A stretch of 64,000 nt of DNA from Ornithobacterium rhinotracheale DSM 15997 (GTDB lineage: Bacteria; Bacteroidota; Bacteroidia; Flavobacteriales; Weeksellaceae), in assembly GCF_000265465.1 (NCBI RefSeq), contig NC_018016.1, forward strand, positions 2,160,001 to 2,224,000, written 5' to 3'. The notes below the pieces were generated by a model, which ran no database searches, was not told where the DNA came from, and was given only the letters and a program-made list of their open reading frames with translations. The translations under genes were made by a program, and so were the position numbers. Positions 49,505 through 59,044 of this stretch are shown here, piece after piece; position 1 is the first letter of the stretch, and each line of letters begins with the position of its first letter.

Positions 49505-49535
49505 CAATTATTAGGATGCATTATAGAATGAGATT

Positions 49536-49979
49536 TTAATTCTCTTTGGTCAAAACATACATAGAGGCTAACTCTTCGGTGTTTTTTTGTCCATCAGCGT
49601 TGAGCTGTGTAAGGGTATTGTTTTCGAGTTTATATTTTACAGGTGCTTCTCCTTCTATGTTTATGCTTATTTCAGAGTTTGCTTCATCCCAAATGTATTT
49701 TCCATTTTCTACAAAAGGTTGGTTATTTTTGCCCATATATACACTTTGTAATGTGAAAGTATTATCATTATTTAGTGTAAGGGTAGTTTTTATCCCTTCA
49801 CAATCTGCACAGGGTAAGGTCCCTGTATAAACGCCTTTCCAATTGGTTGCTGTTTCTTCTTTTTGTGTTTCTGTGGTTGTTGGTTTTTCTGTAACTTGTT
49901 TTTTTTGTGATTTGTTGTTACACGCAGAAAGTGCAAGTACTGCCACTGCTACTAATGATAATTTTTTAATTCGATTCAT
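49536..49979 (-). CDS. NlpE-like lipoprotein (copper resistance/envelope sensor domain)
   Basis: The 147-aa protein has lipobox LALSAC (Cys20) and a Lys/Thr-rich linker. The domain begins NWKGVYTGTLPCADCEGIKT, which carries the CxxC of the NlpE N-terminal domain. In E. coli NlpE senses surface and lipoprotein stress; here only the N-terminal domain is present, and the role is unknown. An upstream in-frame ATG at 50030 would hide the signal peptide, so 49979 is the start. Confidence 0.85.
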   Translation of the reverse strand: MNRIKKLSLVAVAVLALSACNNKSQKKQVTEKPTTTETQKEETATNWKGVYTGTLPCADCEGIKTTLTLNNDNTFTLQSVYMGKNNQPFVENGKYIWDEANSEISINIEGEAPVKYKLENNTLTQLNADGQKNTEELASMYVLTKEN

Positions 49980-50183
49980 TTTTTTATTTTTAAAATTATT
50001 ATACAAAGTACATGTCAAAATGCGTGCCATTTTTCGCTTTTTGCTATCGTGACGATGGCTATAAAAATAGTTTTTATAATATTTTTAAAATTATCAAGAC
50101 TTCTTTATTTATAGAAAGTTTCCTCTCTATATCGTTTATTATCGTTATTATGTTGTTGTTCTGCAATGCTACAATTTTTTTAT

Positions 50184-50274
50184 TCGCGTGAGGGATAGAG
50201 CCGATATCCTTTTTGCGAGGCTTTGTGCCGAGCAAAAGATAAAGGCGAGAGCCCGACCCGTAGGGGCACGCCCA
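50184..50274. other. Structured RNA-like intergenic element
   Basis: Outer stem GCGTG (50186-50190) with CACGC (50267-50271) encloses a hairpin GGATA-loop-TATCC, a second hairpin TTTTGC-GA-GGC with GCC-GA-GCAAAA (tandem GA pairs), and CCC-loop-GGG. It is GC-rich compared with its surroundings. No T-run follows on either strand, so it is not a plain terminator. The 318-base gap 49980-50297 holds nothing else that I can see except AT-rich sequence. Confidence 0.5.
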
Positions 50275-50297
50275 AAAAAAATGAATTTGGTATATTT

Positions 50298-51545
50298 CTA
50301 CTCCTCTCGCAAGGCGTCGATGGGCTTTATGGCGATGGCGCGTAGGGCGGGAATGAGCCCCGCTAAAAGAGACATAACTAAGACCAATACAAATGCTCCG
50401 AGCAATATTTTGATGTCGATAGAGCTATTTACAAACGGGATATCGTTGTCTTCGGAGTTGGCGACATAGGTGTTTATGCTCGCTAAAAATGCGGTGCCTG
50501 CGATGATGCCTATAAGCCCCGAGAAAAAGGTGATGACGCTACTTTCGATCAAAATCTGACTCACGATTTGGGAGGGCGGTGCGCCCAAGGCTCGGCGGAT
50601 TCCGAATTCTTGTGTGCGCTCCTTGACGGTGATGAGCAAAATCGAGCTCACGGCCAAAACGCCCGCCAAAAGTGTGAAAAAGCCCACGACGACTGTTAGA
50701 AATTCCAAACCTTGCATAAATCTGAACATTTTACCAAACATTTCGCCCAGATTGAATGAGCCAAGTGCCTGTGTATCGTTGGGCGCGATGTGGTGGCGTG
50801 TTTTTAGAAAATCCTTGATTTGCGTTTCTGCTTTTTTGATGTCGGCGTAGTCGTCGATATTGATCACGATTAAGCCCACATTGTTTCCTTGGTTAAAGAT
50901 TTGATTGAAGGTGGCAAATGGAATGGTAACGGTGCTCCCGCTATCTATCCCGCCTTTGGAGTCGCCAGAATATACGCCCACAACTTTGAAACTTACCCCG
51001 TTGATTTGAAGGGTGGTGCCCAGCGGATTGCTCCCTTTGTCATAAAGTTCGTCGATCAAGCGGTCGCTTATCACGGCAACTTTGGCATTATTTTCAATAT
51101 CTTTTTGGGTGATGTATCTGCCCTTTAAAATCTTTTTGACAAAGATTTTGTTTTGCTCTGGGAAATCTCCAAAAATGCTATAATTCCCATTTTTGGCTTG
51201 GTGCACCACGCTTGCGTTGTTTCGCTGGCGAGGCGTGATGATTTTTATTTCTTTAAATTCCTTTTTTAGAGCATCGATGTCACTCAGCTGAAAACGGAAT
51301 GTTCTTCCACGCCCAAATCCGTCGTAGGGAACGCTCGTTTGCTGTGTCCAGATAAAAAGGCTATTGGTGCTTGTGCCTTTCAACTCCTTGTCAAAACCAT
51401 TGCTTAAGCCATTGACCACACCAAGCAAAAACACAAAAAGCAACATGCCCCAAGCTACGCCCACCATGGTGAGCAGCGTGCGTGTCTTGTTTTTTTCTAA
51501 AGCGTGGTAAATTTCGCTCCAAGTATCTCGTTCAAATATCAACAT
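50298..51545 (-). CDS. MacB-like ABC transporter permease (second)
   Basis: The 415-aa protein has an N-terminal helix (LLTMVGVAWGMLLFVFLLGV), a periplasmic MacB core domain (about 50-250) and three C-terminal helices of the FtsX domain, with GIRRALGAPPSQI in the coupling loop. It lies one base after the first permease gene. With the ATPase it forms a MacAB-type (type VII) export or mechanotransmission system; cargo unknown. Confidence 0.9.
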   Translation of the reverse strand: MLIFERDTWSEIYHALEKNKTRTLLTMVGVAWGMLLFVFLLGVVNGLSNGFDKELKGTSTNSLFIWTQQTSVPYDGFGRGRTFRFQLSDIDALKKEFKEIKIITPRQRNNASVVHQAKNGNYSIFGDFPEQNKIFVKKILKGRYITQKDIENNAKVAVISDRLIDELYDKGSNPLGTTLQINGVSFKVVGVYSGDSKGGIDSGSTVTIPFATFNQIFNQGNNVGLIVINIDDYADIKKAETQIKDFLKTRHHIAPNDTQALGSFNLGEMFGKMFRFMQGLEFLTVVVGFFTLLAGVLAVSSILLITVKERTQEFGIRRALGAPPSQIVSQILIESSVITFFSGLIGIIAGTAFLASINTYVANSEDNDIPFVNSSIDIKILLGAFVLVLVMSLLAGLIPALRAIAIKPIDALREE

Positions 51546-51546
51546 T

Positions 51547-52773
51547 TTAGTTACTGTTTAAGGCTTCAATAGGTTTAATTTTAGCGGCTTTTCTAGCGGG
51601 AATAAAACCTGCCAATAAGCCAGAAATAAGCAAAATTATGGCGGCTAGCACAATGCGTGAAGACTCTACTGTGGCGTTGTAAATCATATAATCTTGCAAC
51701 GAATCTTTTACAGAGTAGGTGAGTAGCATACCCATAAAAATCCCGATAAATCCAAATAAAAAGGTGATTGCCAAGGCCTCTTGCAAAATAAGACTGATGA
51801 TATTAAAAGGCGTAGCACCCAAGGCTTTTCTGATGCCGATTTCCTTGGTGCGTTCCTTTACGCTAAAGACCATCATATTGGCAATACTCACCATGCCCGA
51901 AATCAAACTACCAATCCCAATGACCAAAACGATAATGGTAAAAACATAAAAAAACATATTGGTGCTATCGAGTGCATCTTTTGGGTCGTATGCTCGGACT
52001 CCGCGTGTGTCGTCTGGCGAAACGCTGTGTTTAATTTTTAATTCTTTTTCCACCTCTTGTGCAATGTCGTGCAGCTCATCTAAACTTGAGTTTGGCAAAG
52101 GATACAAGGTGAAATTATCGATATTTTGCGTTCCGTAAATCACATGGTAGGTGTTGATGGGCAGGTAAATATAGCGTTCTTTGTCGTCGCCTTCTTCGCT
52201 TGAGTACACGCCTACCACTTTGTAAAGCGTGTTTCCAAGTTGAATATTTTCGCCCACGGCAGATTTGTTTTTAAATAAATCTTTTTCTACCAATCTGCCG
52301 ATTACGACATTTTTCTCAATCGACTGATTGTCGAGCGGATCGAGAAAACGCCCAGAAATGATTTTTAAATCACTGGCTTTTTTCTCTTTGGATGTGGTCC
52401 CGATTAAGTTATAATTTCCAAATTCCGAGAAATTTCTGGCTGATACCATTTGAGAAATATGTGGTAAAACGATTTCTATTCGGTCTTTTAGCAATTCTTG
52501 TAAAAATTGATAATCCGATTTTTTAAGCTGAATGTAGCGATTGGGCTGCTTGCCTTTGTAGGGCAAGGTGGTGTAGTTTGTGTAAACTTCGATGGTCATC
52601 ATATTGGGTGGTAAAAATTGCTCCTCAAAACCGTTCTGCAAACCTTTACTTAGTCCAAAAAGCGTGATAAATACAAATAATGCCAATGCAATGGTAGCAC
52701 CCGATAAGAATGTCCTTAATTTATTGCTCCGAATCGAAGCCCAGATTTCTGCCCAGCGATCTATATCAAACAT
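51547..52773 (-). CDS. MacB-like ABC transporter permease (first)
   Basis: The 408-aa protein has the same layout: N-terminal helix (FLSGATIALALFVFITLFGL), periplasmic core, FtsX domain with GIRKALGATPFNI. Its first base overlaps the last base of the ATPase gene. Two different permeases suggest a heterodimer. Confidence 0.9.
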   Translation of the reverse strand: MFDIDRWAEIWASIRSNKLRTFLSGATIALALFVFITLFGLSKGLQNGFEEQFLPPNMMTIEVYTNYTTLPYKGKQPNRYIQLKKSDYQFLQELLKDRIEIVLPHISQMVSARNFSEFGNYNLIGTTSKEKKASDLKIISGRFLDPLDNQSIEKNVVIGRLVEKDLFKNKSAVGENIQLGNTLYKVVGVYSSEEGDDKERYIYLPINTYHVIYGTQNIDNFTLYPLPNSSLDELHDIAQEVEKELKIKHSVSPDDTRGVRAYDPKDALDSTNMFFYVFTIIVLVIGIGSLISGMVSIANMMVFSVKERTKEIGIRKALGATPFNIISLILQEALAITFLFGFIGIFMGMLLTYSVKDSLQDYMIYNATVESSRIVLAAIILLISGLLAGFIPARKAAKIKPIEALNSN

Positions 52774-53462
52774 TACACACGTACTTGGTTAATCTTTTCG
52801 TCTTCTATAATCACACCGTCTTTCAATCGCACAATCCGCTTGCACATATGTGCAATGTCGTCTTCGTGCGTTACCATAAGTATCGTTTTGCCCTCATCAT
52901 TAATCTGCTGAATCAGGCGCATCACTTCTTGCGAGGTTACACTATCTAGCGCACCCGTAGGCTCATCGGCAAGGAGCAATTTAGGGTTTGCAGCCAAAGC
53001 ACGCGCAATGGCAACACGCTGTTTTTGTCCGCCCGAGAGCTCATTGGGCATGTGTTTAGCCCAAGGCACCAAGCCCACTTTGTCGAGATAGTGCATAGCG
53101 ATTTCGTGGCGTTTTTTTCTACTCATATTTTGGTAATAGAGTGGGAGTGCCACATTTTCCACCACATTTTTAAAATTAATTAAATTATAAGATTGAAAGA
53201 TAAAGCCCAAAAACTTGTTTCGGTAGTGTGCGGCTTTTTTCTCGCTTAGTTTTTCGATGCGCACTCCATCTAAGTCGTAGGTGCCTGTGTCGTGTTCATC
53301 AAGCATGCCAATGATATTGAGCAGCGTGGATTTTCCCGAGCCAGACGAACCCATGATGGCTACAAATTCGCCTTTATCTACATGTAAATCAATGCCTTTT
53401 AGTACATGTAGGCTATTTTTGCCCATTTGGTAGGACTTGTTTAAATCTTGTATATCAATCAT
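52773..53462 (-). CDS. MacB/LolD-like ABC transporter ATP-binding protein
   Basis: The 229-aa protein has Walker [10 protein letters not shown], signature [15 protein letters not shown], Walker [13 protein letters not shown] and switch His in VTHEDDIA. First gene of the ATPase-permease-permease operon. Its class exports lipoproteins, peptides or antibiotics. Confidence 0.93.
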   Translation of the reverse strand: MIDIQDLNKSYQMGKNSLHVLKGIDLHVDKGEFVAIMGSSGSGKSTLLNIIGMLDEHDTGTYDLDGVRIEKLSEKKAAHYRNKFLGFIFQSYNLINFKNVVENVALPLYYQNMSRKKRHEIAMHYLDKVGLVPWAKHMPNELSGGQKQRVAIARALAANPKLLLADEPTGALDSVTSQEVMRLIQQINDEGKTILMVTHEDDIAHMCKRIVRLKDGVIIEDEKINQVRV

Positions 53463-53493
53463 TTAATTAAAAAATCGGATTTTACTATATTTT

Positions 53494-54843
53494 TTAGGCA
53501 ATATAAACGGTTTTTTCGTTTACAAATGCTTTAATTCCATTTTCGGCAAGCTCTCTTCCGTAACCCGAAATGCCGGTTCCGCCAAAGGCTAAACGCGGAT
53601 CGCTTTTTACCATTTCATTGATGAAAACAGCACCGTCTTTGATGTTTTTAATGAAATGTTTTATTCGTTTTTTATCTTCGGTAAAGATACTCGCACCTAA
53701 CCCAAATTCTGAATTATTGACCAATTCTAACGCCTCGTCATCGGTTTTAAAAGTGGTGCAAGCCAAGAGTGGTCCAAAGGTTTCTTCATAAAAAACAGGC
53801 ATTTCTGGCGTAACATGGGTGAGAATAGTCGGGGCAAAAAAGGCTTCGTGACGAGTGCCACCGATCAAGATTTTTGCGCCCATTTCCACCGAATCATTCA
53901 TTTGTTTTTCAAGCTCTTCGGCTAAACTTTCTCTAGCCATAACGCTTAAATATGTTTTATCTTCAAGCGGATTGCCCACAACGAGTTCTTCTACTTTTTT
54001 CTGTAATTTAGCAACGAATTTTTCGGCAATTTTCTCGTGGACTAGAAGTCGTTTTCCTGCAATGCAACTTTGTCCCGTGTTTTGAAAACGCGCATTTACT
54101 ACCGTTTTCACAGCTTCTTTGATATCGCAATCTTCAAAAACCACCAAGGCATTGGAGCCACCTAGCTCGAGCAAACTCGGCTTGATTTCTTCTCCAGCCA
54201 CTTTTGCCACGGCAGCACCTGCGGCTTTGCTTCCTGTAAGGCTCACGCCTTTTACCATTGGGTGGCGAATGATGCCTTCTACCGCCTTGCTACTAATCGG
54301 CAGATTGATAAAGCAGTTTTCTGGCAAGCCTGCCAATTCAAATGCTTTTTCCACATTTTTGGCACTTTGCATCACATTGCTTGCATGTTTAAGCAAAACA
54401 GTGTTTCCTGCCATGAGCGTAGGCACAGCAAAACGGATAACTTGCCAAAATGGGAAATTCCAAGGCATTACGCCTAAAATTACTCCAAGCGGGTCGTAGC
54501 GCACATACGATTTTTGAGCTTCGGTTTTGGTATGTTTTGATTTTAAAAGTTTTTGTGCATTGCTTGCGTAGTAGCGGCAAACCCACGCACATTTATTGAT
54601 TTCGGCTATGGATTGTGTGATGGGTTTTCCCATTTCTTCGCTGATGGTTCTTCCCCATTCGTAGGCATTTTCTTCTAAAACTTCGGCAAGTTTTTTAAAG
54701 ATTTTTTTGCGTTTTTTGAGCGAAATGTTGTTCCAAGCAGGCTGAGCGACATTGGCTGATTCGATTTTTTCAATGATTTCAGCCTCAGAAAGTTCAGCGT
54801 GTTCGTAAATAGTTTCTTGTGTAAATGGATTGATAGATTTCAT
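53494..54843 (-). CDS. NAD(P)-dependent aldehyde dehydrogenase (succinate-semialdehyde dehydrogenase-like)
   Basis: The 449-aa cytoplasmic protein has the catalytic Glu in LELGGSNALVVFED and the catalytic Cys in NTGQSCIAGKR. MPWNFPFWQ is the cofactor region. Short compared with many ALDHs, matching the GabD/Sad subgroup (about 450 aa). The true aldehyde is not fixed by the context: the neighbours are a DUF302 lipoprotein and an ABC exporter. Confidence 0.88.
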   Translation of the reverse strand: MKSINPFTQETIYEHAELSEAEIIEKIESANVAQPAWNNISLKKRKKIFKKLAEVLEENAYEWGRTISEEMGKPITQSIAEINKCAWVCRYYASNAQKLLKSKHTKTEAQKSYVRYDPLGVILGVMPWNFPFWQVIRFAVPTLMAGNTVLLKHASNVMQSAKNVEKAFELAGLPENCFINLPISSKAVEGIIRHPMVKGVSLTGSKAAGAAVAKVAGEEIKPSLLELGGSNALVVFEDCDIKEAVKTVVNARFQNTGQSCIAGKRLLVHEKIAEKFVAKLQKKVEELVVGNPLEDKTYLSVMARESLAEELEKQMNDSVEMGAKILIGGTRHEAFFAPTILTHVTPEMPVFYEETFGPLLACTTFKTDDEALELVNNSEFGLGASIFTEDKKRIKHFIKNIKDGAVFINEMVKSDPRLAFGGTGISGYGRELAENGIKAFVNEKTVYIA

Positions 54844-54858
54844 AGTTTGTTGAGATGT

Positions 54859-55305
54859 TTATTGTACTTTTTCAGCGATAGATTGCAAAGCATTTTGCAT
54901 TTTGTCTAGCACTGGTTTATTTTCTTTGATGCCTAAACTTTCGTATTCCTTAGGCGATTTATATAAAACAAAAGTTTTTCCGTCTTTTTCATAAACCAGA
55001 AAGCGCAAAGGCAATTCATAGGCTATGGCTGGAGATTCTTGCATGAGAGCGGTGCCCACTTTGGGATTCCCGAAAATAATTACGGCAGTTGGGTTTATTT
55101 CTAAACCATTTTTTTGAGCTAATTCATCATGGCGAATTACTTGCATAATGCCCATATCTTTAGCTTTTATTTCATTTTTTAAAGTTTCAAGCGTTTGCTC
55201 AAACGGAAACTTTGATTCCACAGTGTTCATAGTTGGATTTTTAGAAGAGTTGTTGCACGCTGTAAGCATGAAAAAACTAAGTGCTAATATAATGATTTTT
55301 TTCAT
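54859..55305 (-). CDS. DUF302 domain lipoprotein
   Basis: The 148-aa protein has lipobox FMLTAC (Cys17). DUF302 core: MGIMQVIRHDELAQKNGLE, then VIIFGNPKVGTALMQESP and ALDLPLR-like text (AIAYELPLRFLVYE). Role unknown; the family is linked to redox or oxidative stress loci. 15 bases before the ALDH gene. The start is set at 55305 because the signal peptide begins there. Confidence 0.85.
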   Translation of the reverse strand: MKKIIILALSFFMLTACNNSSKNPTMNTVESKFPFEQTLETLKNEIKAKDMGIMQVIRHDELAQKNGLEINPTAVIIFGNPKVGTALMQESPAIAYELPLRFLVYEKDGKTFVLYKSPKEYESLGIKENKPVLDKMQNALQSIAEKVQ

Positions 55306-55309
55306 ATTT

Positions 55310-57337
55310 TTATTTTTTATAATTGATGATAGAGATGTTTCCCTTATAGATCGCATCGTCGATTTGCAAAATGTACCAATAATCTCCTTGCGGAAGATTT
55401 TTACCTTCCCATTTTACAGCTTGTTTCAGAGGGTTTTCATAAATCACTTTGCCGTATCGGTTATAGATTTTTAAATTTTTATACTTTCCCTTATTGATTT
55501 TTGGCACATAAAAATAGTCGTTTTTGCCATCTTTTATTGTTGTGATAACATTGTTTAATTTAATAAACTCAAATTCTTTTGGTGCAGACATGCACCCATT
55601 TTTGAATTTAATATAAAACTGATAAACGCCAGGGGCTAAATCCTTGAACGAATTTTCTTCTTGCCATTTGCCATTATTTATGCGATAGAGCAATTCCTCT
55701 GTGTTGTTTGAAAGGATTTTAATTTGATAATTTTCGTAAATGATATTAGAAATTTCAGGTGCTTTCTTTTGTTTAATTGTAAAGAATTGTTCTGTAAAAC
55801 AGCCCTTTTCATTGTAGATTTTTACACTATATTTTCCCGCTTTGCTCACTTCTAGCGTTTGTTTTTCTTTTTTATTGTCCCAAACATAGCGAGCAAAACC
55901 ATCTTGTGCCGAAATTTGAATTGGAAATTCTTCTGGGCAATATTCAAAAGATTGTTCAACGGTTGAAATTTTAGGGGCATCATTGGCAAGAATCGTGAGA
56001 GTAGTAGTGGTGGAACAATGTTCGTTTTCCACTTTTACAAAAAATACATTTTTACCTAAATTTATAGGTGTCTGATTTGGGTTGTTAATTTTTTTATTTT
56101 GCTCTAAATTTTCTTTGGAACTAAAGAAAGAAAAAGAGACTTTTCTGTTGTTAATTTTTGATTCATATAGAGTTAAATCAATTTTGCCATCTTCTAGTGT
56201 ATTGAGGCAAACTTGCTCTTCAAGCATTTTCACCGATGGGTTTTCGGGGACATTTAATTCAATAAAACTATTGTTCTCGCAACTACTTTTTTGGGCGTGT
56301 ACATAGATTTTGGTATTTTTCTTTAAAACGAATTTTTCAGGATTTTGGATAGAGTTTCTTTGGTTATCTAAATCATCTTGCCTTGTGTAATAGGTATATT
56401 TTAGTCCCTCTTGATTGCTGAGCGAAAAGCTCGTTAAATCTACATTCACAGATTCTTTCCCATTTAAGCAATAGGTGGAGGTCGCGGGCGAAAGTTTTAC
56501 GCCCTCCAAATCAATTAAAAAATTCACTAATTCAAAACAGCCCGTTGCGATATTCTCCACACGGCACCAATATTTGCCACTTCTAATTTTGGAATGCTTA
56601 TTCAATGGATTATTTTTAATCGTGGCATCGGATTCGCTGGCATAATAAGAAAATTTCAGTCCTGTGGTGTCGGTAGTTACTTTTTGGTTTAAAGATTCAA
56701 AATCAAAAGTTTCTACGCCATCGTTTTCAGGATCACAAAGGCTGATGTTTTCTAAATTTAGATTTAGAGTAACTTCTTCCATTGGATTTTCTATCTCAGC
56801 ATCGCCCGTCCACTCAAGTGTAAAAGCACTATTCCCGTGTGGGCGATCTATAACAATAAAGTAGCTTTCTCCCGTTTTTACTTGAATGTCTTTTACAAAC
56901 GAATTGCCTCTATTAGCTGGTCCCTCGTAAGTATCTTTTTCACTTGGTTTTAATCCTGTAAAGTTGTTGTATAAGCCTGCTCCCATGGGATTGGTTGTGG
57001 AGCAACGGAGGATTCCGCCTAAATTATAACAAGTAGGATTGGGACCAAACACCCAAAAATCGTAATCTTCCTCTATATCCCTTGACGCAGGACGGAGAAT
57101 AAATCCCAGATTTCCGCTTTTTTTGATAGTGACTTTTACCCAAAGTGAATTATGTTCGTGGGAGTTACAGAAATTTCGATCGTCAATTTCTTGACGAATA
57201 CCCACACCTCCAACATCTAGCGAAATGTTTTTATTTCCACACACTTGGATGTAGTTTACGCAATCGTTTGGGTATTTGTTCTGAGCCCAAATCAAGGAGC
57301 CCGTAAACAGAAACATCAAGAAATATCTTAACTTCAT
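55310..57337 (-). CDS. Large exported protein with T9SS type B sorting domain
   Basis: The 675-aa protein has a signal peptide (FLMFLFTGSLIWAQ). Residues about 20-180 form a jelly-roll-like region (SYFIVIDRPHGNSAFTLEW), then several immunoglobulin-like repeats with Cys pairs. The C-terminal end (DYFYVPKINKGKYKNLKIYN, RYGKVIYENPLKQAVKWEGK, GDYWYILQI) is the gliding-motility-associated type B sorting domain used by the type IX secretion system. Likely a surface or secreted adhesin-like protein. Confidence 0.9.
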   Translation of the reverse strand: MKLRYFLMFLFTGSLIWAQNKYPNDCVNYIQVCGNKNISLDVGGVGIRQEIDDRNFCNSHEHNSLWVKVTIKKSGNLGFILRPASRDIEEDYDFWVFGPNPTCYNLGGILRCSTTNPMGAGLYNNFTGLKPSEKDTYEGPANRGNSFVKDIQVKTGESYFIVIDRPHGNSAFTLEWTGDAEIENPMEEVTLNLNLENISLCDPENDGVETFDFESLNQKVTTDTTGLKFSYYASESDATIKNNPLNKHSKIRSGKYWCRVENIATGCFELVNFLIDLEGVKLSPATSTYCLNGKESVNVDLTSFSLSNQEGLKYTYYTRQDDLDNQRNSIQNPEKFVLKKNTKIYVHAQKSSCENNSFIELNVPENPSVKMLEEQVCLNTLEDGKIDLTLYESKINNRKVSFSFFSSKENLEQNKKINNPNQTPINLGKNVFFVKVENEHCSTTTTLTILANDAPKISTVEQSFEYCPEEFPIQISAQDGFARYVWDNKKEKQTLEVSKAGKYSVKIYNEKGCFTEQFFTIKQKKAPEISNIIYENYQIKILSNNTEELLYRINNGKWQEENSFKDLAPGVYQFYIKFKNGCMSAPKEFEFIKLNNVITTIKDGKNDYFYVPKINKGKYKNLKIYNRYGKVIYENPLKQAVKWEGKNLPQGDYWYILQIDDAIYKGNISIINYKK

Positions 57338-57411
57338 ATTATCTAAAAATTAAAAAACTCTATAAATGTATGAAAAATGTACGAAATATGGATTTTGTAT
57401 TGTGAAAAAAG

Positions 57412-57419
57412 TAACTTTG
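57412..57419 (+). promoter_or_regulatory. Minus-7 box
   Basis: TAACTTTG about 35 bases before the ATG of the M15 peptidase gene. Confidence 0.35.
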
Positions 57420-57453
57420 CAGATGTATTAAGCTACCTAAGTGATGTCAAGAA

Positions 57454-58245
57454 ATGAAAAATAATATACTACCACTATTGCTCGTTTTTGGATTGAGTGC
57501 TCAAGTGGGATGCCAACAAAAAAACGATACAAACAATGCTGCAAAAAACATCGAAATTCAGAATTTTGTAGAAGTTCAAAAAGCAAAAGATACGCTTACT
57601 TTTGTCAAACCACAAACCAATTATAAAGATTATTTGGTCGGGAGAACTAATTTTGCTAAAGATTCTGCTTTTGTTCTGGTACCGTCTAAATATTGTAATA
57701 AGCAAACTTATTTAAGAAAAGAAACCTACGAAGCTTTTTTGAAAATGCACCAAGCAGCACAAAAAGCGGGATTTAATTTGCTCATAGTTTCGGGGGCGAG
57801 AAATTTTCAGCACCAGAAAAATATTTGGGAAAGAAAATGGAAAGCCAATGCTAATTTAACACCGAAAGAACGCGCCAAAAAGATTTTGCTTTTTAGCTCA
57901 ATGCCTATGAGTTCGCGACACCATTGGGGGACAGATGTGGATTTAAATTCGCTGAATAATTCTTATTTTGAAAGCGGAAAAGGAAAGCAACTCTACCAAT
58001 GGATGCAAGAAAATGCAGGAAAATACGGGTTTTGCCAAGTTTTTACCGATAAGAAAGGCGGCAGAACGGGCTACGAAATGGAAAAATGGCACTGGAGCTA
58101 TATGCCGCTTGCCAAACAGCTTTTAAAAGATTATAACAAACAAATCACGACCAAAGATTTTAAAGGGTTCTTAGGAAGCGAAACCGCAGATTCGGTGCGA
58201 ATCATCAAAGATTATGTAAATGGAATCAACACTTGCGAAGATTAA
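57454..58245 (+). CDS. M15 family (VanY-like) D-Ala-D-Ala carboxypeptidase, lipoprotein
   Basis: Periplasmic peptidoglycan peptidase (263 aa). Lipobox QVGC (Cys20). Zinc site SRHHWGTDVD with His156 and Asp163, and WHW in EKWHWSYMP near the C-terminus. GARNFQHQKNIWERKW is the family substrate-binding region. It trims stem peptides. A hairpin separates it from the convergent NlpC/P60 gene. Confidence 0.9.
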   Translation: MKNNILPLLLVFGLSAQVGCQQKNDTNNAAKNIEIQNFVEVQKAKDTLTFVKPQTNYKDYLVGRTNFAKDSAFVLVPSKYCNKQTYLRKETYEAFLKMHQAAQKAGFNLLIVSGARNFQHQKNIWERKWKANANLTPKERAKKILLFSSMPMSSRHHWGTDVDLNSLNNSYFESGKGKQLYQWMQENAGKYGFCQVFTDKKGGRTGYEMEKWHWSYMPLAKQLLKDYNKQITTKDFKGFLGSETADSVRIIKDYVNGINTCED

Positions 58246-58246
58246 A

Positions 58247-58284
58247 ATTTTGCCCGGGTAATTTAAATTATTCGGGCAAAATTC
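58247..58284. terminator. Palindromic hairpin between convergent genes
   Basis: TTTGCCCG and CGGGCAAA arms with an inner palindrome TAATTTAAATTA. The right arm overlaps the last codons of the minus-strand NlpC/P60 gene. Confidence 0.5.
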
Positions 58285-59044
58285 TTTTTACAAATCGCAA
58301 TTTGTGCGAGTATTTTTGCGTATCGGTATTAAATATACCTGTGGAGTCAATTGGGTCGATACGCACTTTGCCATGCGCGTGTAAAATTCGCTGATTATCG
58401 ATGATAATCCCTACATGGATAATGTTTCCTTCATCATTGTCAAAAAAGGCTAAATCTCCAGGCAGAGCTTCTTCTACAAAGCCCAACATTTCGCCTTTTT
58501 CGGCTTGGTCTTTGGCGTCTCTAGGTAAATGAATTTTGGTAAATTTATACACCTGTTGCACAAGCCCAGAGCAATCAACGCCAAAGTTGGATTTTCCGCC
58601 CCATAAATAGGGGACATTGATGTAGTTTTTAGCCAAAATCACCAATTCGTCTCGGCTTATCAAGCCTTCCACTTGTTTGGTTTCGCAATACAATTCGTAG
58701 GTGTCTTCGCCCAATTGAAAAGTATTGTTGCTAATATTTCTGATTTCGGCACCCAATGGGAGCGTGGTAGGCTCATTGTTTGCCACAACAAGATTAAAAG
58801 GCTCGGTGGTGTAGTAGCAAGGAGTTTCGGTATCGAAGAATGCGGCTTCTTCAATTGGCTGAAGATGTTTCTCATCTACCCAGCCTTCGTAAGCATCAAA
58901 ATCGGCTTTAATTCTAATCCAATTTTTCTTTGTTTTTAAAATTTCAACCTTTTCGCCAAAAAGCAATTGCGTTACCATTTCGGCACGGTCGCTCGCTTCG
59001 GCACGCACAGGCGAAATACTTACTTTGCAAATCCCGAAATTCAT
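58268..59044 (-). CDS. NlpC/P60 (C40) peptidase with SH3 domains
   Basis: The 258-aa protein has two SH3-like domains (about 1-65 and 80-130), then the C40 domain with Cys158 in NFGVDCSGL, His210 in GNIIHVGII and a third polar residue after ILHAHG. It resembles YkfC-type gamma-D-glutamyl-dipeptide hydrolases that recycle muropeptides. No signal peptide, so cytoplasmic. Its ATG overlaps the stop of the methyltransferase by four bases. Confidence 0.9.
   Translation of the reverse strand: MNFGICKVSISPVRAEASDRAEMVTQLLFGEKVEILKTKKNWIRIKADFDAYEGWVDEKHLQPIEEAAFFDTETPCYYTTEPFNLVVANNEPTTLPLGAEIRNISNNTFQLGEDTYELYCETKQVEGLISRDELVILAKNYINVPYLWGGKSNFGVDCSGLVQQVYKFTKIHLPRDAKDQAEKGEMLGFVEEALPGDLAFFDNDEGNIIHVGIIIDNQRILHAHGKVRIDPIDSTGIFNTDTQKYSHKLRFVKRILPE

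Noticed and set aside
49241-49531. A 96-residue + strand open frame spanning the 21-base repeats
   Set aside because: Its composition is odd (many Cys, Tyr, Trp), it runs into the terminator hairpin of the opposite gene, and it has no recognisable start signals. Kept only as a repeat block.
50184-50274. Rho-independent terminator for the permease operon
   Set aside because: The structure is branched and no T-run follows it on the minus strand.
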